Of a stretch of DNA of 60,811 nt, positions 45,595-54,191 are shown one piece after another. Positions within the stretch are counted from its first letter, which is position 1; every line of letters starts with the position of its first letter. The stretch comes from Chitinophaga pinensis (lineage in GTDB: Bacteria > Bacteroidota > Bacteroidia > UKL13-3), in NCBI GenBank assembly GCA_945861965.1, contig CAMAWM010000012.1, forward strand, positions 1-60,811, read 5' to 3'. Under the pieces are notes generated by a model. It made no database searches and had not been told where the DNA came from. It worked only from the letters and a program-made list of their open reading frames with translations. The translations under genes and the position numbers were made by a program.

Positions 45595-47061
45595 TTATAA
45601 TTTAGTTGTTATCCAATTTGTTCCGGGCGAAATTAAATCGATTAGTAAAAATGGAACTATGCCTATAATTACAATTCCTAAAATCAACAATATGGCAGCA
45701 AGTTTTTCGTTCCAGCTTGCATCTTTCAATGCATTGAATTTGTTATTTTCTAAATTGCCCATTACTACTTTTCCAATGGCACTCAAAATGTAAACAGCCG
45801 TTACAACAATTGATGCACAAGAAAGTATGGTTGCTATTCGATACCAAAGTTCTGAATTCTTCCATGATCCCATAAACACAGTCATTTCGGCAACAAAGCC
45901 ACTAAATCCAGGCAAGCCAAGCGAGCACAATCCGGCAATTACAAAAACCGATGAAATGAATGGCATTATTTTTAGCATTCCGCCCAATTGCGAAACAAGT
46001 CGCGTGTGTGTTCTTGAATAAATCATACCGATAGTAGCAAAGAAAAGGGCTGTCATTAATCCATGAGAAACCATTTGCATAACGGCTCCGTTAATTGCGG
46101 TTTGATTCAACATTCCAATTCCTAACAAAACAAATCCGCAATGGCTAACCGAAGAGTAAGCATTGATGTATTTTAAATCGGTTTGCATCATGGTTGCAAA
46201 TGCACCATAAATTATTGCAATGGTTGAAAGTAAAATGATTGCAGACGAATAATAATGTGCAGCATCGGGCATTAAATACGTAGCTACACGCAAACATCCA
46301 TAACCGCCAAGTTTCATCGAAATGCCTGCAAGAAACATAGATGCAGCAGTTGGTGCTGATGAATGTCCGTCAGGAACCCAAGTATGAAAAGGAAACAACG
46401 CAGTAAAAATTCCAAAGCCAATAAAAGCAAAAGGGAAAAATAATTTTTGGACTTCAAACGAAAGTTTCATTTGCGAAATTTGAATCAAATCAAAAGTGCC
46501 TGTATTGAAATAAATTCCAAGCAATCCGACAAAAACTAAAGCGGATCCTGCCATTAGCATCAATGCAAGTTTCATGGCGCTATATTCTTTTTTGCCGCTT
46601 CCCCATATTCCAATCAGCAGGTATTTGGGTACAACTGCAACTTCAAGAAAAAAGAAAAGTGTAAATAAATCAAGTGAGATAAAAAATCCGTATGCGCCAA
46701 CACTAAGTAACATGAGCAAAAAGAAAAATTCTTTGCTCATTCGTTCTTCATTCCACGAAACTAAAATACCAGCAAGTACTACAAATGCAGTTAGCAATAT
46801 CATTGCAATTGAAATTCCATCGACACCAACATGGTAATTAATATTTAAGGGTGCAAACCACACCAAATTGTTTTCAAAAACCATTTGCGATGTGTTGCCT
46901 AAATTTCGCTTAATAGAATAAAAATATAATAATGCAAAGCAAAGCAGAAGTTGAATGACTGCGCCAATAAATGCAAGCATTCGAATTTGTTTTAAGCCAT
47001 TGCAAAATGGAATTGCAAGTGCAAAAATTAATGGGAATAGTATAAGTAATGATAGATTCAT
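45595..47061 (-). CDS. nuoM: NADH-quinone oxidoreductase subunit M
   Basis: The 488-residue antiporter-like subunit has FFLEVAVVPKYLLIGIWG with the conserved membrane Glu, TWVPDGHSSAPTAASMFLAGISMKLGGYG and YINAYSSVSHCGFVLLG. It is one of three proton-pumping subunits. It starts 1 base after nuoL ends. Confidence 0.97.
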   Translation of the reverse strand: MNLSLLILFPLIFALAIPFCNGLKQIRMLAFIGAVIQLLLCFALLYFYSIKRNLGNTSQMVFENNLVWFAPLNINYHVGVDGISIAMILLTAFVVLAGILVSWNEERMSKEFFFLLMLLSVGAYGFFISLDLFTLFFFLEVAVVPKYLLIGIWGSGKKEYSAMKLALMLMAGSALVFVGLLGIYFNTGTFDLIQISQMKLSFEVQKLFFPFAFIGFGIFTALFPFHTWVPDGHSSAPTAASMFLAGISMKLGGYGCLRVATYLMPDAAHYYSSAIILLSTIAIIYGAFATMMQTDLKYINAYSSVSHCGFVLLGIGMLNQTAINGAVMQMVSHGLMTALFFATIGMIYSRTHTRLVSQLGGMLKIMPFISSVFVIAGLCSLGLPGFSGFVAEMTVFMGSWKNSELWYRIATILSCASIVVTAVYILSAIGKVVMGNLENNKFNALKDASWNEKLAAILLILGIVIIGIVPFLLIDLISPGTNWITTKL

Positions 47062-47062
47062 T

Positions 47063-48991
47063 TTATTTTAATATGTAAATAAACAAAATTGCCAAAGCGG
47101 CTATCCCAGCAAAAAAATACAATGCATAATTTTGTACTTTTCCTGACTGAACACCTTTAATTAATTCAGATATTTTTGCTGTTGTTTCTGCCATTAAATT
47201 CATCAATCCATCCACAATATTTTTGTCAAACCAAGCTGTGGGTTTTGCAATGAGGGTGTAAATAAATTTATGAGTGATGAACAAATACACTTCGTCAACA
47301 AAAAACTTTTTTTGTGCACTCGTATAAAATTTCCCTAAGGATTTGGAGATGATTTCTGGTTCCAAATTTTGTTTTTTGTACAAAACAGAAGCAACAAAAA
47401 TTGAAATTAGCGATAATGTAACAGGTGTGATTGAAAACAAATAATCGATATGCGAATGAAACCCAATTCCATTGTTAGTTACCAATTCAGAGAAAGGCAC
47501 AAAACCAACTGCCAATGTGCAAATTCCTAATATGATTAAAGGAATTTTCATAGTTAAAGTTCCTTCGCCATGTTCGGAATGAGCTTGAGATTCTTTGTTC
47601 CAGAAAATAGAAAAGTACAAACGAAACATGTAAAATGCCGTTAATGCCGAGGTGATTAATGCAACATAAAACACAAGTTTATTGGAGTTGCTTGCAGCCA
47701 ACAATATTTCTTCTTTGCTAAAAAAACCTGCAAATGGTGGAATTCCAGAAATGGCTAAACAGGCAATTAGAAAAGTAATGTGTGTAATAGGCATCAATTT
47801 TCTTAATCCACCCATGTCTTTCATTTCGTTGCTATGAACCAAATGAATTACAGCACCAGCACCAAGAAATAATAAGGATTTAAAAAATGCGTGAGTAAAC
47901 AAATGAAACATTGAAGCCATGTATCCTAAACCTTCTTCGCCACCAATTTTTGAAATGCCTAAAGCAAACATCATAAACCCAATTTGCGACATGGTTGAAT
48001 ACGCCAATACTCGTTTTATATCTGTTTGTGTGCAAGCAATAATTGCGGCAATAACTGCAGAAATAAGTCCGGTATACGTTACCGCATCCAATGCAGTTAC
48101 ATCCAATGCAAAAACAGGAAATAAGCGTGCGACTAAAAAAACTCCGGCCACTACCATTGTTGCCGCATGAATTAATGCCGAAACTGGGGTTGGTCCTTCC
48201 ATTGCATCGGGCAGCCAAATGTGCAAAGGAAACATTGCGCTTTTTCCGGCACCACCTATAAACACTAAAACCAATGCCCAAGTAAGTGCAGTAATTCCAA
48301 AAAACGAAGCACTTGTAATGCTTAAAAATTGTGCTGATTGCGGATTGGTTAGTGTTGAAATAAGTGTATTGAAATCTAAAGTTTCGGCATGAAATCCAAG
48401 AATTAATATTCCAATTAAAAAACCCAAATCGGCAAATCGAGTAACTACAAATGCTTTTTTACTTGCTGCAATTGCAGAAGCTTTTGTAAAATAAAATCCA
48501 ATTAATAAATAAGACGATACGCCAACTAATTCCCAGAAAATATATATCTGAAAAATATTTGTCGAAAGAACCAATCCTAACATTGAAAATGTAAACAAAG
48601 AAAGAAAAGCATAATACGTTGCAAATCGTTCCTCGCCTTTCATGTATCCTAAGCTGAAAATATGAACCATTAACGACACAAAAGTTACAACTACTACCAT
48701 CATCATTGAAATTGGATCGAGTAACAATCCCATATCAATACTTGTTGTGGTTGAAAACTGCAACCAGGAAAATTTTAACACTTCAAATTTTTGATAAACG
48801 GCATTTACTTTTCCAAAAACAAAAAAATAAGTATAAGCTGCATAAAGCGATAAAACGCATGAAGCTAACAACGAAGTTGTGCCAATGATACCAGATAATT
48901 TATTGAAATATTTTTTGCCGAACAAACCTAATAGCACAAAACTTGCAAAAGGCAAAAGTGGAATCAATGCTATGTAATTATTATTGCTCAT
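47063..48991 (-). CDS. nuoL: NADH-quinone oxidoreductase subunit L
   Basis: The 642-residue subunit is the distal proton channel. It has IYIFWELVGVSSYLLIGFYF, FPLHIWLPDAMEGPTPVSALIHAATMVVAGVF, and VLAYSTMSQIGFMMFALG. The C-terminal part forms the long lateral helix. Length and order match ordinary NuoL. Confidence 0.97.
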   Translation of the reverse strand: MSNNNYIALIPLLPFASFVLLGLFGKKYFNKLSGIIGTTSLLASCVLSLYAAYTYFFVFGKVNAVYQKFEVLKFSWLQFSTTTSIDMGLLLDPISMMMVVVVTFVSLMVHIFSLGYMKGEERFATYYAFLSLFTFSMLGLVLSTNIFQIYIFWELVGVSSYLLIGFYFTKASAIAASKKAFVVTRFADLGFLIGILILGFHAETLDFNTLISTLTNPQSAQFLSITSASFFGITALTWALVLVFIGGAGKSAMFPLHIWLPDAMEGPTPVSALIHAATMVVAGVFLVARLFPVFALDVTALDAVTYTGLISAVIAAIIACTQTDIKRVLAYSTMSQIGFMMFALGISKIGGEEGLGYMASMFHLFTHAFFKSLLFLGAGAVIHLVHSNEMKDMGGLRKLMPITHITFLIACLAISGIPPFAGFFSKEEILLAASNSNKLVFYVALITSALTAFYMFRLYFSIFWNKESQAHSEHGEGTLTMKIPLIILGICTLAVGFVPFSELVTNNGIGFHSHIDYLFSITPVTLSLISIFVASVLYKKQNLEPEIISKSLGKFYTSAQKKFFVDEVYLFITHKFIYTLIAKPTAWFDKNIVDGLMNLMAETTAKISELIKGVQSGKVQNYALYFFAGIAALAILFIYILK

Positions 48992-48997
48992 TCGTAC

Positions 48998-49312
48998 TTA
49001 ATATTTCATTTCTGATGCATCATCAACATCTATTGATTGATGACTTCGATATAAATTAATGATTATAGAAATTGCAACAGCAGCTTCGGCTGCTGCTATT
49101 GTAATGATGAAAATTGTAAAAAATATTCCATCTAAATTTTGTGGATATAGATACTTGTTAAATGCAACAAAATTTATATTTACACTATTTAAAATAAGTT
49201 CTACCGACATGAGCATCGTGATCATATTTCGTCTGGTAAATAATCCATACATGCCAATAAAAAACAATGCTGTGCTTACAAATAAAATATGTGTTATTGT
49301 TATCTGATTCAT
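48998..49312 (-). CDS. nuoK: NADH-quinone oxidoreductase subunit K
   Basis: The 104-residue protein has three membrane helices with the conserved glutamates in MLMSVELILNSVNINFVAF and IAAAEAAVAISIIINLYR. Its start overlaps the nuoJ stop by 4 bases. It forms the fourth proton path with NuoA, NuoJ and NuoH. Confidence 0.97.
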   Translation of the reverse strand: MNQITITHILFVSTALFFIGMYGLFTRRNMITMLMSVELILNSVNINFVAFNKYLYPQNLDGIFFTIFIITIAAAEAAVAISIIINLYRSHQSIDVDDASEMKY

Positions 49313-49830
49313 TGTTGTCCGGATTTAGATTTCATAGCAATAACAATACAACCAATCATGGCGGCTAACAATAAAACACTCACTACTTCAAAGGGTAAAA
49401 TAAAACCATGTTCTTGTGTACTTAACATTTGCATTCCAATATTTTTTACGCTTGCATCAAATGTATTTGCATTAGAAATCGCAAAATTATTTTGATAAAT
49501 AAGCAATGCAGTTAATGCAAAACCAAATGTTACAGATAATACAGAAAAGAAAATTCGTGCCTTGGTTGGTTTAGGCATTTCGTCTCCCGATTTTTGTGTA
49601 AGAAAAATGGAGAATATTATCAAAACCACAATTCCGCCAACATAAACTATAATTTGAACTGCAGCAATAAATTCAAGCTGCAACCAAAAATACAATGCTG
49701 CAATTCCTATCAACGAAAACAAAAGCCAAATTGCCGAACGAAATATTTTGCGACTTGTTACAGCCAAAATTCCTGTAGTTAGAATAAATGCAGAAATTAA
49801 ATAAAACAGTATGCTTGATGCGTTCATCAT
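49309..49830 (-). CDS. nuoJ: NADH-quinone oxidoreductase subunit J
   Basis: The 173-residue membrane subunit has about five helices, including FIAAVQIIVYVGGIVVLIIF with the typical Y-V-G-x-x-V-L turn, and a C-terminal helix VVSVLLLAAMIGCIVI. Its start overlaps the nuoI stop by 4 bases. Confidence 0.95.
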   Translation of the reverse strand: MMNASSILFYLISAFILTTGILAVTSRKIFRSAIWLLFSLIGIAALYFWLQLEFIAAVQIIVYVGGIVVLIIFSIFLTQKSGDEMPKPTKARIFFSVLSVTFGFALTALLIYQNNFAISNANTFDASVKNIGMQMLSTQEHGFILPFEVVSVLLLAAMIGCIVIAMKSKSGQQ

Positions 49831-50303
49831 TCAACGCCCTCCCTTAATTTTGAACCTTCGAAATTTAATTTTTTTAACAGCTTGTTTCTATCAAACACGC
49901 TGTGCTCAAATGTTTGAGCCATTTTTATTGCGTCAGTTGGACAAGCAACAATACACAAGTTGCACATGGTACAAAGCTCTAGGTGATAAACAAAAGTATC
50001 AATGGCTTTTTTCTTTTTCCCTTCAGCGTTTATTTCAAATTTATTTAAGATTTTTATCGTTCCGTTCGGGCAAGCAATTTCACAAGCAGAACAACCTGTA
50101 CAGGCATGCTCATTGTTTTCATCGTGCAACAAAACTACTTCGCCACGAAAGCGATCGGCCAATTTCAATGTGCTTCTGTTATCAGGATATTGTTGTGTAA
50201 TTATTTCTTTGTGATGCAAAAAATAATACATCGTTCTTCTCAAACCAATTAGCAATGATTTTACAGCATTGAAAATATCTTTTATATAATTAATTATATA
50301 CAT
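49827..50303 (-). CDS. nuoI: NADH-quinone oxidoreductase subunit I (2 [4Fe-4S] ferredoxin)
   Basis: The 158-residue protein has two ferredoxin motifs, CTGCSACEIACPNG and CTMCNLCIVACPTDAI, that bind clusters N6a and N6b. The N-terminus is amphipathic and rests on the membrane. It hands electrons to NuoB. It starts 9 bases after nuoH ends. Confidence 0.97.
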   Translation of the reverse strand: MYIINYIKDIFNAVKSLLIGLRRTMYYFLHHKEIITQQYPDNRSTLKLADRFRGEVVLLHDENNEHACTGCSACEIACPNGTIKILNKFEINAEGKKKKAIDTFVYHLELCTMCNLCIVACPTDAIKMAQTFEHSVFDRNKLLKKLNFEGSKLREGVE

Positions 50304-50312
50304 GTATCTATT

Positions 50313-51389
50313 TTAAAAATGCCAACCCATTATTGCAGTTAGTGTAATTAACAGCAAATTAAACATACTAATTGGTAGCAAATATTTCCATTCTAAATTC
50401 AATAATTGATCAACTCTTAATCGCGGAAAAGTCCAACGAAACCACATCATCACAAAAATTAAAAAAAATGTCTTTCCGAAAAACCATAACGAGGAAGGAA
50501 TAAAATCCATGATGTGATTAAACGCTTCCCAGTTTCCAATATGAAATGGCATCCAACCACCTAAAAATAAAGTTGCTCCTATTGCGCAAGCAATAAAAAT
50601 ATTGATATACTCAGCTAAAAAAAACAAAGCGAATTTCATTCCTGAATATTCCGTATGAAATCCGGCAGTAAGTTCTGATTCTGCTTCGGCTAAATCAAAC
50701 GGAGCGCGATTTGTTTCTGCTGTTACTGCAACAAGAAATATAACAAAAGAAATGAGTACTGGTATGTGGCCTTTGAAAACCCACCAACCATTTTGCTGCG
50801 ATGCGATGATTTCTGAAATTTGTAAACTTCCGGTTAATACAACTATTGAAATAATTGCAAAACCTGCAGACAATTCGTAACTTACTATTTGTGCTCCGCT
50901 TCGCATAGCACCCAGCAACGAGTATTTATTGTTGCTAGACCAACCCGCCATTAAAATTCCGATTACAGATATGGATGAAACGGCAGAAACATAAAGTACC
51001 CCAATATTGATATCCCAGATTTGAAAGTTTTTTGCAAACGCAATGGGCGCAAGAATTAACATGGCAGCAATCATTACTACAAATGGTGCAAGATTGAATA
51101 AAAATTTATCGGCTCCATCAGGAGTTAATCCTTCTTTCAATACCAATTTTAAAGTGTCGGCCAAAGTTTGAAAAATTCCTTTTGGTCCAACACGATTTGG
51201 TCCCAATCTGATTTGCATGTAGGCAGAAACTTTTCTTTCCATAAACACTAAAATCAAACCCAACATCGCAAACAATGTAATGGCACATAATCCAACAAGT
51301 AAAAACTCGCTAAGCAAAGCGATTGTTGGGTTGAATGTTTCATTCAGCCAAAGATGAATTGATGTTGTTATATTTTCTAAACTAAACAT
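50313..51389 (-). CDS. nuoH: NADH-quinone oxidoreductase subunit H
   Basis: The 358-residue membrane protein has eight or nine helices and the NuoH signatures: ERKVSAYMQIRLGPNRVGPKG, MRSGAQIVSYELSAGFAI, and NRAPFDLAEAESELTAGFHTEYSGMKFALFFLAEY, with the acidic residues near the quinone tunnel. It sits between the peripheral and membrane arms. It follows nuoD by 2 bases, where nuoE, nuoF and nuoG would normally lie. Confidence 0.97.
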   Translation of the reverse strand: MFSLENITTSIHLWLNETFNPTIALLSEFLLVGLCAITLFAMLGLILVFMERKVSAYMQIRLGPNRVGPKGIFQTLADTLKLVLKEGLTPDGADKFLFNLAPFVVMIAAMLILAPIAFAKNFQIWDINIGVLYVSAVSSISVIGILMAGWSSNNKYSLLGAMRSGAQIVSYELSAGFAIISIVVLTGSLQISEIIASQQNGWWVFKGHIPVLISFVIFLVAVTAETNRAPFDLAEAESELTAGFHTEYSGMKFALFFLAEYINIFIACAIGATLFLGGWMPFHIGNWEAFNHIMDFIPSSLWFFGKTFFLIFVMMWFRWTFPRLRVDQLLNLEWKYLLPISMFNLLLITLTAIMGWHF

Positions 51390-51391
51390 TT

Positions 51392-52507
51392 TTATCTGTC
51401 GATATCAGGAATTACTAAATCCAAAGTCCCCATAATTGCTACTAAATCTCCAATTTTTCCGCCACGTGACATAAAATCTAAAGCTGAAAGATTAGAGAAA
51501 CCCGGTGATCGAAATTTAATTCTATACGGTGTCGATCCGCCTTCGCTAACAATATAAACGCCAAGTTCGCCACGGGCAGTTTCAACTCGTTGGTAAAATT
51601 CGCCTTTTGGTAACTTTAAAACTGCTTTTGTTTTTGCTAAAAATTCGCCTTCAGGAATATTATCAATTAGTTGTTCAATAATTTTTATGGATTGATGCAT
51701 TTCATTTATTCGAACCATATATCGTGCAAAGGAATCTCCGGCTGTTTCCAATACTTCATCAAATTCTATTTGCTTATAAATTTCGTATGGATATAGTTTT
51801 CTAATATCACAACTAACTCCACTTCCTCTTCCGGTTGGTCCAGTGCAACCATATGATATAGCGTCTTCTTTACTTAATATTCCGATGTTTTTCATTCGGT
51901 TTTGGAAAATAATATTTCCGGTTACCATCTCATCGTATTCGCCAACTTTCGATTTGAAAAGTTTGATAAAAGCTTTTACGCTTTTTTGAAAATCAGGATG
52001 CAAATCATTCATAACACCACCCGGAACAATGTAGTTCATTGTTAATCTTGCACCGCAAGTTTCCTCCATTATATCGTTTATGGATTCTCTTTCGCGAAAG
52101 GCATGAAAAAAAGGAGTGAATGCACCCAAATCCATTGCCATGGCTCCCCACCAAAGTTCGTGCGAAGCAATGCGAGTAAGCTCATCCATAATTACTCGAA
52201 TGTATTGAGCGCGTGAAGGAATTTCAACTTCAAGTCCTTTTTCAACACACAAAGCACAGCCGTGATTATTGATATGAGACGAAAGATAATCCATGCGGCT
52301 TGTTGAATAAATAAATTGCCGATACGATAAACTCTCACACATTTTTTCAATTGAACGATGAATGTAACCAAGATGTGGCTCTACTTTTTTTATGGTCTCA
52401 CCATTTAGTGTAATAACCAAATGCAACACACCATGAGTTGCAGGATGCTGTGGTCCAATATTTATTATAAAATCGCCTTCGGTTACTTTTTCTGCTGTTT
52501 CTAACAT
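51392..52507 (-). CDS. nuoD: NADH-quinone oxidoreductase subunit D
   Basis: The 371-residue protein is the hydrogenase-like large subunit. It has NIGPQHPATHGVLHL, EPHLGYIHRSIEKM, and CGARLTMNYIVPGGVMNDL, and ends in GTLDLVIPDIDR as NuoD does. It lines the quinone site with NuoB. NuoC is a separate gene here, not fused as in E. coli. Confidence 0.97.
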   Translation of the reverse strand: MLETAEKVTEGDFIINIGPQHPATHGVLHLVITLNGETIKKVEPHLGYIHRSIEKMCESLSYRQFIYSTSRMDYLSSHINNHGCALCVEKGLEVEIPSRAQYIRVIMDELTRIASHELWWGAMAMDLGAFTPFFHAFRERESINDIMEETCGARLTMNYIVPGGVMNDLHPDFQKSVKAFIKLFKSKVGEYDEMVTGNIIFQNRMKNIGILSKEDAISYGCTGPTGRGSGVSCDIRKLYPYEIYKQIEFDEVLETAGDSFARYMVRINEMHQSIKIIEQLIDNIPEGEFLAKTKAVLKLPKGEFYQRVETARGELGVYIVSEGGSTPYRIKFRSPGFSNLSALDFMSRGGKIGDLVAIMGTLDLVIPDIDR

Positions 52508-52548
52508 TAATAAACTCTTCTAATTGAGATTCAAATTCTACAATTGTT

Positions 52549-53001
52549 TTATAATTTTATCATATTAATTGGGTCATCGTAATCTTTTCTCAAAGGATAT
52601 CCAACCCAATCATCGGGTAATAATAATCTTCGTAAATCGGGGTGATTTAAAAAAATCACACCAAACAAATCAAACACTTCGCGTTCGAGCAACTCTGCAG
52701 TTCGCCAAATGTCACACACTGTTTCAATCTCAGGATTTGTTCTATCTAGTATTGATTTTACAACTATTGAATGTCTATGCAAGGTTGAACTTAAATGAAA
52801 AACCATAGTTAAATGTGTTTTCCAATCAACACAAGTCAAGCAAAACAAATAATCAAAATCTAAACCTGAAGTAGTACGAAGTTGAAGTGCAAATTTTTTC
52901 CAATCTTTAGCATCAATAAAAATAGTTAACCATTCGCCATCTTCAAAAGTTGCTGTTGGATAAAATGCGCTTATGTTGGTTTTTAAATCTTCTATTTCCA
53001 T
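52549..53001 (-). CDS. nuoC: NADH-quinone oxidoreductase subunit C
   Basis: The 150-residue 30-kDa-type subunit has DFDYLFCLTCVDW and the family signature EREVFDLFGVIFLNHPDLRRLLLPDDW, with YPLRKDY at the end. It supports the quinone module. It lies 32 bases after nuoB. Confidence 0.95.
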   Translation of the reverse strand: MEIEDLKTNISAFYPTATFEDGEWLTIFIDAKDWKKFALQLRTTSGLDFDYLFCLTCVDWKTHLTMVFHLSSTLHRHSIVVKSILDRTNPEIETVCDIWRTAELLEREVFDLFGVIFLNHPDLRRLLLPDDWVGYPLRKDYDDPINMIKL

Positions 53002-53033
53002 TCAACTAAATCAGTTAATTTTTGGAGTTGTTT

Positions 53034-53585
53034 TTAACTTGTAATTTTTAATTCTTCTTTAATCTGCTCTCTTGTTAATCCGCTTTTAATTTTTTCTTGT
53101 AAAGTAATCAAAGCGTGTAACAATGCTTCTGGCCGTGGCGGGCAACCAGCAATGTAAACATCAACAGGAATCACATGGTCAGCACCTTTAACAACCGAAT
53201 ATGTATTGTAAAAAAAAGGTCCTCCACTAATGGCACATGCACCCATTGCAATTACATATTTTGGGTCGGCCATTTGGTCGTATAATCTTTTTAAAACAGG
53301 CGCCATTTTATTTACAATTGTTCCGGCAATGATTATTACATCAGCTTGGCGCGGTGTTGCCCTTGCTACTTCAAATCCAAATCGCGAGAAATCATATTTT
53401 GCAGATGCTACTGACATCAGTTCTATTCCGCAACAACTTGTAGCAAATGTTAAAGGCCAAAGCGAATTGGAACGTGCCCAATTAATAACTTCATCTAATT
53501 TACTTACAACAATTCCTCCTCCTGGCGTGTCGTGAATTTGACCAGGAAATGAATTTTTGTTGTTCGTGTTTTTTTCTTCAATCAT
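53034..53585 (-). CDS. nuoB: NADH-quinone oxidoreductase subunit B
   Basis: The 183-residue protein carries the N2 cluster ligands: the tandem CC in ATSCCGIELM, C in MGACAISGGPF, and C in GCPPRPEALLHAL. The ARATPRQADV segment is typical. It passes electrons from NuoI to quinone together with NuoD. Confidence 0.97.
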   Translation of the reverse strand: MIEEKNTNNKNSFPGQIHDTPGGGIVVSKLDEVINWARSNSLWPLTFATSCCGIELMSVASAKYDFSRFGFEVARATPRQADVIIIAGTIVNKMAPVLKRLYDQMADPKYVIAMGACAISGGPFFYNTYSVVKGADHVIPVDVYIAGCPPRPEALLHALITLQEKIKSGLTREQIKEELKITS

Positions 53586-53620
53586 TTTTTAAAAATCCAA
53601 ATTAGCAATTTGATTTGTGA

Positions 53621-53971
53621 TTACATCCACTTCAATGCGCCTATTTTATGTGCGTATAAAAATCCCATAAACAGTATGAAAAGAAAAATTAATATTTCTA
53701 TCAGTGCCGGCATTCCAATTTGTTTTACAACTACAGCCCATGGATACATAAAAATCAACTCGACATCAAAAATTAAAAAAACAATGGCAAATAAATAATA
53801 CCCAACATTAAATTGACTCCAAGTGGTTCCTTTAGTTGCAACTCCACACTCGTAAGGTTCTCCTTTTTGACTATTTACAGATCCTTTCACTAAAAATTTA
53901 GCGACTAAAATTCCTCCTGCAGAAAATACAATGGCTGAAATTATTAATACAAGTAATGACGCTGCGCCCAT
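53621..53971 (-). CDS. nuoA: NADH-quinone oxidoreductase subunit A
   Basis: The 116-residue membrane protein has three helices, the loop motif PYECGV, and FDVELIFMYPWAV with the conserved acidic residues. It is the first gene of the nuo run. A 68-codon frame ends on its ATG (TAATG). The region 53972-54191 is shared with the divergent M6 protease. Confidence 0.96.
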   Translation of the reverse strand: MGAASLLVLIISAIVFSAGGILVAKFLVKGSVNSQKGEPYECGVATKGTTWSQFNVGYYLFAIVFLIFDVELIFMYPWAVVVKQIGMPALIEILIFLFILFMGFLYAHKIGALKWM

Positions 53972-54140
53972 TAATTTCTAGTTAAATAGTTAGACTGCAA
54001 ATAAAGTGCGTAAACCACAAAAATAAAGCAAGAGACAGTAAGTGTGGATAAAATAAAAATCATACAAAATATTTTGATAGTTGAGTAATTGATTTTTTGT
54101 GTCAGCAATCCAAACGGATTGGAATACAATAAATATAGTT

Positions 54141-54169
54141 TTGGTGTACTAGTACAAATTGTTAGATTG
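54141..54169 (+). promoter_or_regulatory. Possible M6 protease promoter with a 12-bp palindrome
   Basis: TTG (54141-54143), 18 bases, then TTAGATTG (54162-54169), two bases off consensus, 22 bases before the start. The spacer contains TGTACTAGTACA (54145-54156), a perfect 12-bp palindrome that could be an operator. Confidence 0.35.
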
Positions 54170-54191
54170 CAAACCATTATAAATAAATCAA

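Noticed and set aside
47880-48281. A 133-codon frame inside nuoL on the same strand
   Set aside because: It is an out-of-frame shadow of the well-supported nuoL gene, rich in Cys and Arg in a way typical of shifted frames.
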